From NCBI RefSeq assembly GCF_045062745.1, contig NZ_JBJGED010000035.1:1-64000 (forward strand): DNA of 64,000 nt. Direction: 5' to 3'. The notes beneath the pieces were generated by a model, which worked only from the letters and a program-made list of their open reading frames with translations, was not told where the DNA came from and did no database searches. Positions within the stretch are counted from its first letter, which is position 1. The number at the start of each line of letters is the position of its first letter. Both the position numbers and the translations under genes were made by a program. Origin of the DNA: Paenibacillus_AA sp045062745. Its GTDB lineage: Bacteria; Bacillota; Bacilli; Paenibacillales; NBRC-103111. Shown piece after piece: positions 1 through 8,712 of this stretch.

Positions 1-35
1 TAGGACGTTGCCAAGCAAAGGCCGTAGCGCACAAG

Positions 36-89
36 AAGAGGCTGCTCCTGGTTCATTCGAACCGGAAGCAGCCTCTTGTTTGTGTTTAG
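36..89 (+). terminator. Intrinsic terminator at left edge
   Basis: Eleven-base arms AAGAGGCTGCT (36-46) and AGCAGCCTCTT (67-77) enclose a second perfect stem GGTTC/GAACC. A T-rich but interrupted tail follows on the plus strand. It probably ends a gene lying to the left of the window and may also stop the minus-strand gene at 122-643. Confidence 0.75.
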
Positions 90-121
90 CTGCAAAAATG
101 CAGGTATTTCGTAGCCTACCA

Positions 122-643
122 CTACTCTACATAGTACGACGTTTCCTTCGGGCCAATCTTCAGCAGCCCATGCCGACTCGCCGCCCGGAACCGGGCCAGC
201 ATCCAGAACGTGGGCAGCAGAATCCACACGTGCGTGACGAGCAGCTGGAGCACGGCGACCCCCGCCACCCAGGGATAGACCACGCCGATGCAGGCCGTGC
301 CGATGAGGAGCTGTGTCGATTGGAGCCGGCGAACGACTCGAAGCGAAACAGGCTGGTCCGGCAGGAGACCTAGCCAAGGAAATCGAATGACCAGCCTCCA
401 CGTCCGGGAAACACGGTCGGCGCTGAAACGCAGATCGAGCCAAGAGACAACCCCATGCAGCCACATCATGCCGATGAAGCCCGCCGGGGTCCAGAGCGCG
501 AGAGGCAGCCCGTAGCGAATGGCGACAGAGGCGAAAACGCCCACCGGCAGCAGCCCGTATAGGGCGAGCCAAATCAGACGATGCCGTATACGCAAAACAA
601 GCTTGTAGTTGTAAATCGTCACGTCTCGCTGTGAACGGTTCAC
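122..643 (-). CDS. Hypothetical multi-pass membrane protein
   Basis: I do not recognise a family. The 173-residue product is basic at its N-terminus and has about four hydrophobic segments: near residues 20-40 (a LIWLALYGLLPVGVF stretch), 45-65, and two close together near 110-150. The GTG at 643 is preferred because AGGAGG lies 11 bases upstream on the minus strand; a TTG at 673 would put that Shine-Dalgarno inside the gene. It stands alone, convergent with whatever lies left of the window and divergent from gin. The codon pattern resembles the neighbours, so I take it as a real lineage-specific membrane protein of unknown role. Confidence 0.6.
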   Translation of the reverse strand: MNRSQRDVTIYNYKLVLRIRHRLIWLALYGLLPVGVFASVAIRYGLPLALWTPAGFIGMMWLHGVVSWLDLRFSADRVSRTWRLVIRFPWLGLLPDQPVSLRVVRRLQSTQLLIGTACIGVVYPWVAGVAVLQLLVTHVWILLPTFWMLARFRAASRHGLLKIGPKETSYYVE

Positions 644-833
644 GGCTGAGGGGGCCTCCTGGCGGCTGCGCAAATATTTTCAAAGTTTCCGAGTCACAGA
701 CGCTTCTCCCATTATACAGGTCTTGGTAAGTCTAGGGAAGTCGGGGTCGAAGGCGGTGAGCCCGTACAGACACCATTTCCGGTTGCATGGCATACGCTGA
801 CTACAGATGTCGGAGGAAAATAATGCTAGTCTA

Positions 834-863
834 GTTTACAAGACTAAATCTTGTGGCATACTG
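834..863 (+). promoter_or_regulatory. Sigma-F/sigma-G type promoter of gin
   Basis: GTTTA (834-838) and CATACTG (857-863) are 18 bases apart, which fits the forespore consensus GHATR-N18-CATNHTA with one mismatch in the -10. csfB/gin of B. subtilis is forespore-transcribed, so context agrees. Inference from sequence only. Confidence 0.6.
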
Positions 864-888
864 ATAGGAAAGGGTAGGTGAACCAGCC

Positions 889-1077
889 ATGGAAGAAGAA
901 GTTCAGAACACCAAATGCATCATCTGCGAACAGGAAAAGCCGCTCGGCATCCGGATTTGCTCGCAATTCGTGTGTGACGAGTGCGAATCGGAAATGGTGA
1001 ACACGGATGTATCGGATGCGAGGTATCCTTTTTTCATCCATCAAATGAATAAGATTTGGTACCGGGTCGACGCCTAA
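889..1077 (+). CDS. gin: Anti-sigma-G factor Gin (CsfB)
   Basis: This 62-residue protein matches the Gin/CsfB family, a small zinc protein that binds and inhibits sigma-G until engulfment is complete, and also acts on sigma-E in the mother cell. Two CxxC pairs (CIIC at 10-13 and CDEC near 29-32) can bind zinc. AGGTG lies a few bases before the ATG. B. subtilis has csfB at the same locus, before the yaaO decarboxylase, but there xpaC and yaaN lie between; here yaaO follows directly. A hairpin terminator follows the gene. The forespore-type promoter upstream fits its role. Confidence 0.9.
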   Translation: MEEEVQNTKCIICEQEKPLGIRICSQFVCDECESEMVNTDVSDARYPFFIHQMNKIWYRVDA

Positions 1078-1108
1078 GCGTAACCGTTACCCTAATAGAG
1101 TATCGTTG

Positions 1109-1137
1109 GCCTCCCGAGCTGGAGTGGGCCTTTTTTG
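1109..1137 (+). terminator. Terminator of gin
   Basis: GGCC-TCC stem closed by GGA-GGCC around CGAGCT, followed by TTTTTT. Confidence 0.65.
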
Positions 1138-1208
1138 CTTTTTTCCCTATAGATGCGGTATTGTGAGATCAGATCCAAGCTAGACGGGGAACTAGAAAGA
1201 GGGTACAG

Positions 1209-2702
1209 ATGCAAAAGGAACGCGCACCGTTATACGAACGGCTGGTGGAAACCGCTAGAAAGCGGCGGGCTCGTTTTCACGTTCCGGGTCATAAGGGCCG
1301 GGGCGGCTTGGACTGGGACAGCGGGAGCCGGGAGCACTTTCAAGCGATCATGGACATAGATATGACGGAAATTCCGGGCCTGGATGATCTATATCACCCG
1401 GAAGGAGCGATTAGGGAGGCGCAGCAGTTGGCCGCGGATTGCTTTGGCGCTGAGGAGACGTTCTTCCTCGTAGGGGGCAGCACCGCCGGCAACATCGCGA
1501 TGATCCTGGCGGCATGCGAACCTGGGGAGCTCATCCTCATGCAGAGAAATGTACATAAATCCGCGATCCATGCTTGCATGCTGGCCGGGTGTCAGGTCGT
1601 CTTCCTGAATCCTCGCTGGGATTCGGAATCGAAGCTGGCTTCCGTCGTATCGGCCGACACGGTTCGAGAAGCGCTGCAGCGATATCCGCAAACCCGAGCG
1701 GTGTTCCTCACGAATCCGAACTATTATGGGATGGGCAGCGACTTGCGCACGATCGCTGATGTCGTGCATGCCTACGGGATCCCGCTGCTGATCGATGAGG
1801 CGCATGGGGCGCATTATGGGTTTCACCCCGGCGTTCCCGCATCCGCGCTATCGTGTGGGGCGGACGCGGCGGTGCAGTCGACGCACAAGATGCTCACGGC
1901 CCTGACGATGGGCGCGATGCTGCATGTGCAGGGCGACCAGCTGAACCGCGATATCCTAAGGCAGCGTCTGGCAATGCTGCAGAGCTCGAGCCCTTCCTAT
2001 CCCATTATGGCATCGCTAGATCTAAGCCGACGCTGGATGCATACACAGGGAACGGCCGGGATCGATCGGGCTTTGGGGAACATATCCCGGTTCCACGAGT
2101 TATGTCATGAGCGCCACATTCCCATCGTAACGTTGCAACCAGCGCCCACGGCGGCCTACGAGACGCTTGACCCGTTCAAGCTGTCTGTACGGGCACAGGC
2201 GGGGGCGGGCGTGTCCGGCTTCGAACTGCTGGAGCGGTTGGAGCAGTGCGAATGCGTGCCCGAAATGGCCGATCCGCTCCATGTGGTGCTCGCACTTAGT
2301 CCGATGACATCCGAGGAAGAACTGCTGAGACTCGTAGATGCGCTGGAAGACATCGCACAGAGCGGTGCGCTAACCGGGACACCGGCTCAGGAGCACAAGG
2401 AAGGTTCCCCTATAAACTGGCTGGCTCGGGAGCAGACGGCGGGAATATCGCCAATGCCGATTACCATACGCATGCCATCTTCTCGACACGTCGCGGCTCA
2501 GGAACGGGTGACCCTCAAGGAAGCGATCGGCCGTCCCGCGGCGGAGATGATCGTCCCGTACCCACCAGGCATTCCGATCGTGTATCCCGGCGAGACGATA
2601 ACGGTATCGACAGCGGAGCATATCCACAGATTGGCACAAGCAGGCGCAAGATTCCAGGGGGCGGCCGATCCGACCATGCGAACGGTGCTCATACAACTAT
2701 GA
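1209..2702 (+). CDS. yaaO: PLP-dependent Orn/Lys/Arg decarboxylase family protein
   Basis: The 497-residue protein has the major PLP domain of the Orn/Lys/Arg decarboxylase (SpeA/Cad) family. Visible are the N-terminal FHVPGHKGR motif (about 23-31), the DEAHGAH motif near 195 whose Asp contacts the pyridine nitrogen, and STHKM near 226-230 whose lysine is the expected Schiff-base residue. A short C-terminal domain ends with the RIVSYPPGIP-like segment VPYPPGIPIVYPGE. Family members make cadaverine, putrescine or agmatine; the substrate cannot be read from the sequence. Location matches yaaO just upstream of tmk in B. subtilis. The ATG at 1209 follows GAAAGAGGG. Confidence 0.9.
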   Translation: MQKERAPLYERLVETARKRRARFHVPGHKGRGGLDWDSGSREHFQAIMDIDMTEIPGLDDLYHPEGAIREAQQLAADCFGAEETFFLVGGSTAGNIAMILAACEPGELILMQRNVHKSAIHACMLAGCQVVFLNPRWDSESKLASVVSADTVREALQRYPQTRAVFLTNPNYYGMGSDLRTIADVVHAYGIPLLIDEAHGAHYGFHPGVPASALSCGADAAVQSTHKMLTALTMGAMLHVQGDQLNRDILRQRLAMLQSSSPSYPIMASLDLSRRWMHTQGTAGIDRALGNISRFHELCHERHIPIVTLQPAPTAAYETLDPFKLSVRAQAGAGVSGFELLERLEQCECVPEMADPLHVVLALSPMTSEEELLRLVDALEDIAQSGALTGTPAQEHKEGSPINWLAREQTAGISPMPITIRMPSSRHVAAQERVTLKEAIGRPAAEMIVPYPPGIPIVYPGETITVSTAEHIHRLAQAGARFQGAADPTMRTVLIQL

Positions 2703-2822
2703 TCTCCCATCCACCCCTCCATCAAGCAGGAAAATGAACTCCTTGTCTAGAATTTAGAAGGGGGACATAAGATTTGCTTATAGCCAGGGTTATGGGTGAA
2801 TTAAAGGCAGGAGAAGAGAACG

Positions 2823-3482
2823 TTGCGGAATGGATATTTTATCACCGTAGAAGGCGGAGAAGGGGCCGGCAAAACTTCGGCCATAGACGTAATTGTGCAA
2901 CATTTGCAGCAGATGGGTTATAACGTAGTCTCCACACGCGAGCCAGGCGGCATCCCGATCGCGGAGCAAATCCGGCAAGTGGTCCTGGACCGAGCCAACA
3001 CCGCGATGGACGCTAGAACGGAAGCTTTGCTCTATGCGGCGGCGCGCAGGCAGCATCTCGCAGAGAAGGTGATCCCGGCACTGCAAGCGGGCGCAGTCGT
3101 ACTATGCGACCGGTTCGTAGACAGCAGCTTGGCGTATCAAGGGTACGCACGAGGCCTCGGGATCGAGGAGGTATGGCGCATTAATGAGTTCGCCGTGAAT
3201 GGGACGATGCCGGACTTGACCTTGTGGCTCGACGTCTCTCCGGAGATCGGCTTGTCTCGCATCTATGCGAACACGGACCGGGAAGTGAACCGACTCGATC
3301 TGGAACGGCAAGACTTCCATCAGCGGGTGCGCGAGGGGTATCGGTTGGTGAGGGAGCGATTCCCGCAACGAATCGTAGCCGTCGATGCCGACCGCGACCA
3401 AGCGACCATCCACGAGGAGCTCAGGAAGGTATTGGACTCGAGGCTATCCGGGTTGTCTGACACGCCCAGCGGCAAGTTGTAG
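2823..3482 (+). CDS. tmk: Thymidylate kinase
   Basis: The enzyme phosphorylates dTMP to dTDP in dTTP synthesis. The 219-residue protein has the P-loop GGEGAGKT at residues 11-18, the TREPGG motif near 38-43, the DRF motif at 96-98 and YQGYARG after it. The start is TTG at 2823 with AGGAGAA upstream; the length is normal for the family (about 212). It opens the conserved tmk-darA-yaaR-holB series. The C-terminal ten residues after the last helix are variable. Identification is secure. Confidence 0.95.
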   Translation: MRNGYFITVEGGEGAGKTSAIDVIVQHLQQMGYNVVSTREPGGIPIAEQIRQVVLDRANTAMDARTEALLYAAARRQHLAEKVIPALQAGAVVLCDRFVDSSLAYQGYARGLGIEEVWRINEFAVNGTMPDLTLWLDVSPEIGLSRIYANTDREVNRLDLERQDFHQRVREGYRLVRERFPQRIVAVDADRDQATIHEELRKVLDSRLSGLSDTPSGKL

Positions 3483-3625
3483 TATAATGAAGGAAGACCC
3501 GATAATGAATGCAACCGTTTACGAGCAGAACCTATCGCATTCAACGCAGCATCCGATACTTCAGGCGAGACACGATGACGTTAGACAGCGGGCGGATGCC
3601 CACCAATTAGAAGGAGGGAATCGAG

Positions 3626-3955
3626 ATGAAATTAGTCATTGCGGTCGTACAAGATAAGGATAGCAACCGGTTATCGAATGCGCTGATCAAGGAAGGGTTT
3701 CGGGCCACGAAGCTGGCCAGTACGGGCGGTTTCTTGAAGGCCGGCAACACGACGTTCATGATCGGGATCGAGAATGAGCGGATTCAGGAAGTGCTCCAGG
3801 TGATCAAATTGAATTGCAAGGTGCGCGAACAGCTCGTCACCCCGGTGTCTCCGATGGGAGGCACGACCGATTCCTACATTCCGTTCCCTGTGGAAGTCCA
3901 GGTGGGCGGGGCGGCGGTATTCGTCTTGCCGGTTGAGCGGTTCGAGCATTTCTAA
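3626..3955 (+). CDS. darA: c-di-AMP receptor DarA (PII-like)
   Basis: This 109-residue protein is a PII-like signal protein that binds cyclic di-AMP as a trimer; targets remain poorly known. It matches YaaQ/DarA of B. subtilis in length and motifs, including the N-terminal MKLVIAVVQDKDSNRL strand-helix, the GFRATKLASTGGFLK ligand region (about 29-43) and the C-terminal GGAAVFVLPVERFEHF. AGAAGGAGGG precedes the ATG. It lies 143 bases after tmk and before yaaR, the usual order. A c-di-AMP riboswitch precedes yabE 10 kb away, so the nucleotide acts at two points in this window. Confidence 0.95.
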   Translation: MKLVIAVVQDKDSNRLSNALIKEGFRATKLASTGGFLKAGNTTFMIGIENERIQEVLQVIKLNCKVREQLVTPVSPMGGTTDSYIPFPVEVQVGGAAVFVLPVERFEHF

Positions 3956-3970
3956 GGCAAATCTAATAGA

Positions 3971-4030
3971 GATCCCTGCAAAGCAGCAGGTATACTTTTC
4001 GAAGGCAGTACGTCACTTTGTGGGGTTAGA
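3971..4030 (+). repeat. Palindromic repeat, copy A
   Basis: Divergent copy of the ~55-bp repeat (core CCCTGCAAAG, TTCGAAGGC, TCACTTTGTGGGG). It fills the darA-yaaR gap and ends about 16 bases before the yaaR start, so it would be in the yaaR leader. Confidence 0.75.
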
Positions 4031-4045
4031 AGGCGAGGATGCGGT

Positions 4046-4492
4046 GTGAAAATTATCCCGGGCTGGCGTCCGTCCGGCAAGCTGATCCAACCGGCGGACA
4101 ATTCGATGGCCACTCCGACGCCGCCTAAGAGCTTCTCGGATACGCTGCTTCAGCAAGACGAGAAGGCGAATCTGGAGCAATTGAACCGCATGCTGAGTCA
4201 AATCCAGCTCCAGGGCGAGAGGCTGGCCAAGTCGATGACCGTCCGCGAGCTGAGGCTGTATAAGCACCTGGTTAAGCAATTCCTCGAAGAAACGGTGCGG
4301 CGCGGCGTCGTCATCAAGGACACGAAAGGCTGGGACCGTCGAGGTCGAGGCAAGCGCTACAAGCTGCTCGACGAAATTGACCGCCACCTGCTGGAGATGG
4401 CCGACGAAATGCTCTTGAGCGAACAGGGCAAGATCGATCTGCTTGTGAAAGTGGGCGAAATTCGAGGCCTGCTCATCAATTTGTTTTTTTAA
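4046..4492 (+). CDS. yaaR: YaaR family protein (DUF327)
   Basis: The 148-residue protein belongs to the YaaR family found between darA and holB across Bacilli. No biochemical function is established. It is soluble, strongly charged and mostly helical, with an N-terminal linker rich in Pro/Ser (about 15-35) and helices of heptad-like Leu spacing, ending in the conserved KVGEIRGLLINLFF-type tail. GTG at 4046 follows GGCGAGG. The gene lies 15 bases before holB, so the two are likely co-translated. The repeat copy in its leader is the only odd feature. Confidence 0.85.
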   Translation: MKIIPGWRPSGKLIQPADNSMATPTPPKSFSDTLLQQDEKANLEQLNRMLSQIQLQGERLAKSMTVRELRLYKHLVKQFLEETVRRGVVIKDTKGWDRRGRGKRYKLLDEIDRHLLEMADEMLLSEQGKIDLLVKVGEIRGLLINLFF

Positions 4493-4507
4493 AAGGAAGT
4501 AGGGCAT

Positions 4508-5482
4508 ATGGGTTTTCAAACGATTCCGGGGCAAGCGCGAGCGAAGCAGCTGCTCCAAAACGGCTTGCGGCACAACAAAGTGTCGCATGCCTATATATTC
4601 GCTGGGCCTTCAGGTACAGGGCGCAAACAGATGGCCCGCACGTTCGCCCAGGCGCTGTTCTGCGAGACGCTCGAGGACGACGCCTGCGGAACGTGTCTAG
4701 CCTGCCGCAAGGTCGAGCACGGGAACCATCCCGATCTGTTCTGGGTGGAGCCGGACGGGGCCAGCATCAAGATCGATCAGATTCGCGAGCTGCAGCAGCA
4801 GTTCGCCTATCGGTCTGCGGGGGCCGGCACCAAGATTTATATGATCCAGGATGCGGACCGGATGACCGTGCAAGCGGCGAACAGCCTCCTGAAGTTTCTG
4901 GAAGAGCCGCAATCGCCGGCGGTCGCCATTCTGATCACGGAGAATGGACAAGCCTTGCTCCCGACCATTCAGTCGAGGGCGCAGTGGGTCGCGTTCACGC
5001 CGATGGCGCCGGAGCAGATGGAGCAAACGCTGCTCGCGGAGGGACTGTCCAGGGAACTCGTGCGATGCGCGGTACAGCTGACTTCCGGCCTGGACGCAGC
5101 CAGAAGTTTGTCCCAGTTAAATGAATTTGCAGAAACCAGAAACGCGGTGTTACAATTGATGAAGGATGCGGTGTCCAAAGTACCTGTAATAGGCGCCATC
5201 CAACAAAAAGTAATCAAGACCGACGTCAGCGATCGCTTGGATTTGCTGTTCGATATGATACTGTTGTGGTTGAAAGACATGATTCATGTATGTTCCGGCC
5301 ATAAAGAGCGAATCGTCTATCTCGATCAAGCCGATTGGATGGCGAATCACGCCTTCAGCCGCAGCGCCGGGTTCTGGGTCTCCTGCATGGAGAGAGCCGT
5401 GGAGGCCCGCAAGCGCATCCGGTTCAATGCCAACGCCCAGTTGGTGCTGGAGCAGTTTTTCTTTGCCGTACAGCAAGGTTGA
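4508..5482 (+). CDS. holB: DNA polymerase III delta-prime subunit
   Basis: Subunit of the clamp loader that helps open the DnaN ring and load it on DNA. The 324-residue protein begins with the AAA+ core. Its P-loop is GPSGTGRK (33-40) followed by Q, lacking the usual K-T/S pair, as expected for the non-hydrolysing delta-prime. Zinc-binding cysteines are at about 52, 60, 63 and 66 (C-x7-CxxCxxC). FLEEPQSPAVAILIT near 130 is the family sensor region. It is followed by ricT and yabA, the classical order. Confidence 0.93.
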   Translation: MGFQTIPGQARAKQLLQNGLRHNKVSHAYIFAGPSGTGRKQMARTFAQALFCETLEDDACGTCLACRKVEHGNHPDLFWVEPDGASIKIDQIRELQQQFAYRSAGAGTKIYMIQDADRMTVQAANSLLKFLEEPQSPAVAILITENGQALLPTIQSRAQWVAFTPMAPEQMEQTLLAEGLSRELVRCAVQLTSGLDAARSLSQLNEFAETRNAVLQLMKDAVSKVPVIGAIQQKVIKTDVSDRLDLLFDMILLWLKDMIHVCSGHKERIVYLDQADWMANHAFSRSAGFWVSCMERAVEARKRIRFNANAQLVLEQFFFAVQQG

Positions 5483-5571
5483 TAGGATCAGGAAGGTTGC
5501 AAGATAGAGGATCGGCATGATCTTGGTCACGCAACCTATTATGCGGTCCGTGGGAATGAAGGGGGGAAGAC

Positions 5572-6375
5572 ATGTACAACGTAGTTGGAGTCCGCTTCAA
5601 AAAAGCGGGGAAAATCTATTATTTCGATCCGCTCGAGCTCCCCATTGAAAAAGAGGACGCCGTCATCGTAGAGACCGCCCGCGGCGTGGAATACGGCAAA
5701 GTCGTGATCGGCAAGCGCGTCGTGAAAGAATCCGACGTGGTCCTCCCGCTGAAACGCGTCATTCGGGTGGCCAATCCCTCCGATGCCCGGCTCGTCGAAG
5801 AGAACAAGCAAGCGGCACACAATGCGCTGCACATTTGTCAGGACAAAATCCGGGAGCATCAGCTGAAGATGAAGCTGGTGGACGTTGAATATACATTCGA
5901 TCGCAACAAGATCATTTTTTACTTCACGGCCGAAGGGCGGATCGACTTTCGCGAGCTGGTCAAGGACTTGGCCAGCGTCTTCCGGACCCGGATCGAGCTG
6001 AGGCAGATCGGGGTGCGGGACGAGGCCAAGATGCTGGGCGGGATCGGACCTTGCGGCCGGATCCTATGCTGCTCGTCGTTTCTCGGAGATTTCGAGCCGG
6101 TCTCGATCAAGATGGCGAAGGATCAGAACTTGTCGCTCAATCCGACCAAGATCTCGGGCTTGTGCGGAAGGCTGATGTGCTGCCTGAAGTACGAGCATGA
6201 CCAGTACGAGAGCGTGCGGGAAGAGCTGCCGAAGATCGGGACGAGTGTCATCACCTCGCTCGGCAACGGCAAGGTCATTGGGCTCAAGGTAGACGAACGG
6301 ATCATCCGGGTGCAGCTGTTCGAGAGCGGGAAAGTGGAGTCGTTCCCGTTCGAAGATGTTGTTACCCAAGGTTAG
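5572..6375 (+). CDS. ricT: Regulatory iron-sulfur protein RicT (YaaT, PSP1 domain)
   Basis: RicT forms the Y-complex with RicA and RicF, which stimulates RNase Y maturation of operon mRNAs and affects competence, biofilm and sporulation phosphorelay. The 267-residue protein carries the PSP1 C-terminal domain and the cysteine cluster GPCGRILCCSSFLGDF followed by GLCGRLMCCLKYE (about 160-210) used for Fe-S binding. GGGGGGAAG precedes the ATG at 5572. It lies between holB and yabA as in B. subtilis, where the length is 275. Confidence 0.95.
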   Translation: MYNVVGVRFKKAGKIYYFDPLELPIEKEDAVIVETARGVEYGKVVIGKRVVKESDVVLPLKRVIRVANPSDARLVEENKQAAHNALHICQDKIREHQLKMKLVDVEYTFDRNKIIFYFTAEGRIDFRELVKDLASVFRTRIELRQIGVRDEAKMLGGIGPCGRILCCSSFLGDFEPVSIKMAKDQNLSLNPTKISGLCGRLMCCLKYEHDQYESVREELPKIGTSVITSLGNGKVIGLKVDERIIRVQLFESGKVESFPFEDVVTQG

Positions 6376-6400
6376 CGGATATCGGCGCAGAGGTGGGACT

Positions 6401-6769
6401 GTGGAGAAAAAGGACATCTTTGTTCAGATGAATGAAATGGAAGACCAGCTGGGCCTCATGCAGCAGCGCGCGGGCTCGTTGAAGAACGAGATCATGCGGC
6501 TGCTGGAGGAGAACAAGCGGCTCAGCATCGAGAATCAGCAGCTGCGCAAGCTGCTGCGCAAGGAGACGCAGGTCCCCGTGCTCGCGGAGACCGGTGCCGG
6601 GATGACGGTGCACACCGGGGGCAGCCAGGAAGAGGTGGCGCCGGTAGGCGAAGGCTACGACAACCTGGCCCGGCTGTATCAGGAAGGGTTTCACATCTGC
6701 AATGTGCATTATGGGCATTTGCGCACGGAGAAGGACTGCTTGTTCTGCTTGTCGTTCTTGAATAAATAA
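6401..6769 (+). CDS. yabA: Replication initiation control protein YabA
   Basis: YabA restrains DnaA at oriC and tethers to DnaN. The GTG at 6401 after AGAGGTGGG gives the usual MEKKDIF start; an upstream ATG would overlap ricT and add non-conserved residues. Residues 5-55 form a leucine-zipper coiled coil for tetramerisation. The C-terminal domain carries the invariant GEGYDNLARLYQEGFHIC stretch and zinc ligands H98, C100, C113 and C116. The total is 122 residues, normal for the family. The central linker is richer in Gly/Thr than in B. subtilis. Confidence 0.95.
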   Translation: MEKKDIFVQMNEMEDQLGLMQQRAGSLKNEIMRLLEENKRLSIENQQLRKLLRKETQVPVLAETGAGMTVHTGGSQEEVAPVGEGYDNLARLYQEGFHICNVHYGHLRTEKDCLFCLSFLNK

Positions 6770-6776
6770 TCGGTCG

Positions 6777-6841
6777 CCGTAGAGAGCCAGCCTATTCCGC
6801 ACTATCTTGTGGGATACGGAGAAGGCCTCTACGGTTTTTTT
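6777..6841 (+). terminator. Terminator after yabA
   Basis: CCGTAGAG (6777-6784) pairs with CTCTACGG (6827-6834) around an inner partial stem and is followed by seven T. It separates yabA from trmN6 and argues against a trmN6 start at 6844. Confidence 0.8.
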
Positions 6842-6882
6842 GAATGGGGAAAGCGTACAATAGGAGAAAGCTGAGGGCGGAT

Positions 6883-7650
6883 ATGGGAAAGCATGAAACG
6901 ACTTTGAACCCGGGCGAACGGATCGACGACTTGTTGACGCACGGCCTGCACATCATTCAGAGCGACGAAGTGTTCGCCTTCTCGCTCGATGCGGTGCTGC
7001 TCGCGCGATTTTGCTCCGTTCCGCCTAGAGGGAAGATCGTGGATCTGTGCACGGGGAACGGCGTCATCCCGCTGTTGCTGTCGACGCGGACGCAGGCCTC
7101 TATCGTCGGGGTGGAAATTCAACCGAGACTCGCCGGGATGGCGCAGCGGAATGTGGAGCTGAACGGCCTCGGAGCGCAATTGCATATGCTCGAGGGCGAT
7201 CTGAAGGAAGCGCACGTCTCGCTCGGGCGCGGCGAATTCGACCTGGTGACGGTCAACCCGCCCTACATGCCGGTGACAACAGGCGAGCAGAACGGCAACC
7301 CGCACATCGCGGCCGCGCGCCATGAGCTGTATTGCACGCTCGAGGACGTGCTGGCCGCATGCGCCAAGCTCGTCCGGACGGGCGGACGGGTCGCCATGGT
7401 GCACCGCCCATCGCGGCTGGTTGAGATTATCGTAGGCATGCGCCAGGTCAAGTTGGAGCCGAAGCGGATCCGGTTCGTCCACCCGCGCGCAGGGGTAGAG
7501 GCGAATATGGTGCTCATCGAGGCATTGAGAGACGGGAAGCCGGATGTCCGGCTGCTGCCGCCGCTCATCGTGCACGAAGGGGACGGGTATTGCTCCGAGC
7601 TGCAGGCGGTCTTCCACGGGCAGACGGGCGAGCTGAGGGAGGAAGGATAA
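6883..7650 (+). CDS. trmN6: tRNA1(Val) A37 N6-methyltransferase
   Basis: SAM-dependent methyltransferase of the TrmN6/YabB family, which methylates A37 of tRNA-Val. Motif I is VDLCTGNG (53-60) and the catalytic NPPY is at 125-128. The ATG at 6883 with GAGGGCGG upstream gives 255 residues and an N-terminus like YabB; the ATG at 6844 lies on the preceding terminator. It is followed after six bases by rsmI. B. subtilis has a GIY-YIG gene (yazA) between the two; it is absent here. Confidence 0.9.
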   Translation: MGKHETTLNPGERIDDLLTHGLHIIQSDEVFAFSLDAVLLARFCSVPPRGKIVDLCTGNGVIPLLLSTRTQASIVGVEIQPRLAGMAQRNVELNGLGAQLHMLEGDLKEAHVSLGRGEFDLVTVNPPYMPVTTGEQNGNPHIAAARHELYCTLEDVLAACAKLVRTGGRVAMVHRPSRLVEIIVGMRQVKLEPKRIRFVHPRAGVEANMVLIEALRDGKPDVRLLPPLIVHEGDGYCSELQAVFHGQTGELREEG

Positions 7651-7656
7651 AGGACG

Positions 7657-8544
7657 ATGCAGATCCAAAAAAGTTTTTCTTCTATTAATATAGGGGGTAC
7701 GTTGTATCTCGTGGCGACCCCGATCGGCAATCTGGAGGACATGACGTTCCGTGCAGTTCGAGTGCTGAAGGAGGTCGACTGGATCGCCGCAGAGGACACT
7801 AGGCAGACGCGCAAGCTGCTGACCCATTACGAGATCCCGACGCGGCTCGTCAGCTATCATGAGCATAACAAACGGGCGAGCGGACCCGAATTGATCCGCC
7901 ACTTGCTGGAGGGAAACTCGATCGCGCTGGTGAGCGATGCCGGGATGCCGGCCATCTCCGATCCGGGGTACGACCTCGTGCAGCTGGCGATCGCGGAGAA
8001 CATCCCGGTCGTGCCGATCCCGGGCGCGAACGCGGCGCTGTCGGCGCTTATCGTGTCCGGCCTCCCCACCGACCGGTTCCTGTTCGCGGGCTTCCTGCCC
8101 CGCGAGAAGAAGGAGCTGCGCGCAGAGCTGGAGCGGCTGCAGTACACCGAGGCGACGCTGCTCTTCTATGAATCGCCGCATCGGGTGACGAAGACGCTGG
8201 AAGCGATGCTCGAGAGCTGGGGCGACCGGCCGGTGGCACTCGTGAGGGAGATCAGCAAGCGTTATGAGGAAGTCGTGCGCGGTACAGGATCCGCTTGCCT
8301 GCAGCACCTGCGAGAGCATGAGCCTGTAGGCGAGTACGTCATCGCAGTGGGCGGCTCCGCTGGGACGGAAGCGGAGCTCGCCGAACGGGCGGGCACGAGC
8401 TGGTGGCAGGCGCTCTCGGTCGAGGAGCATGTGCGGCACTACATAGGGCAGGGCGCGGAGCGAAAAGAGGCGATGAAACGGGCGGCGGCCGACCGGGGCG
8501 TCTCCAAGCGGGACATCTACAACGAGCTCCTGGAGCGGGACTGA
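7657..8544 (+). CDS. rsmI: 16S rRNA C1402 2'-O-methyltransferase
   Basis: RsmI methylates the ribose of C1402 in the decoding centre of 16S rRNA. The 295-residue protein has the tetrapyrrole-methylase-like fold: GTLYLVATPIGNLEDMT near 14-30, the AEDTRQT motif near 46-52, VSDAGMPAISDPG near 90-102 and PGANAALSALI near 120. Length and start agree with YabC of B. subtilis. It is tightly coupled to trmN6 and followed by the convergent abrB gene. Confidence 0.95.
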   Translation: MQIQKSFSSINIGGTLYLVATPIGNLEDMTFRAVRVLKEVDWIAAEDTRQTRKLLTHYEIPTRLVSYHEHNKRASGPELIRHLLEGNSIALVSDAGMPAISDPGYDLVQLAIAENIPVVPIPGANAALSALIVSGLPTDRFLFAGFLPREKKELRAELERLQYTEATLLFYESPHRVTKTLEAMLESWGDRPVALVREISKRYEEVVRGTGSACLQHLREHEPVGEYVIAVGGSAGTEAELAERAGTSWWQALSVEEHVRHYIGQGAERKEAMKRAAADRGVSKRDIYNELLERD

Positions 8545-8592
8545 GACGCATACTTGGTCGGAAACGCGCATCGTGGGCGAGCACAAAAAAAG

Positions 8593-8636
8593 TATCCCTA
8601 AGCATGAAGGCTTAGAGCCGCCATGACTTAGGGATA
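8593..8636 (-). terminator. Terminator of abrB
   Basis: TATCCCTAAG (8593-8602) pairs with CTTAGGGATA (8627-8636). Read on the minus strand the hairpin is followed, after two bases, by a run of eight T. It sits 77 bases past the abrB stop. Confidence 0.75.
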
Positions 8637-8712
8637 TAGAGGAGATATATAAAAGGTTAGAATTAACAAATTGTCATATTCCTATTATAACCTATTTTTT
8701 TGATTTTGTCTT

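Noticed and set aside
3487..3657. Short plus-strand frame between tmk and darA
   Set aside because: It overlaps the darA ribosome site and start, has no Shine-Dalgarno and no recognisable product.
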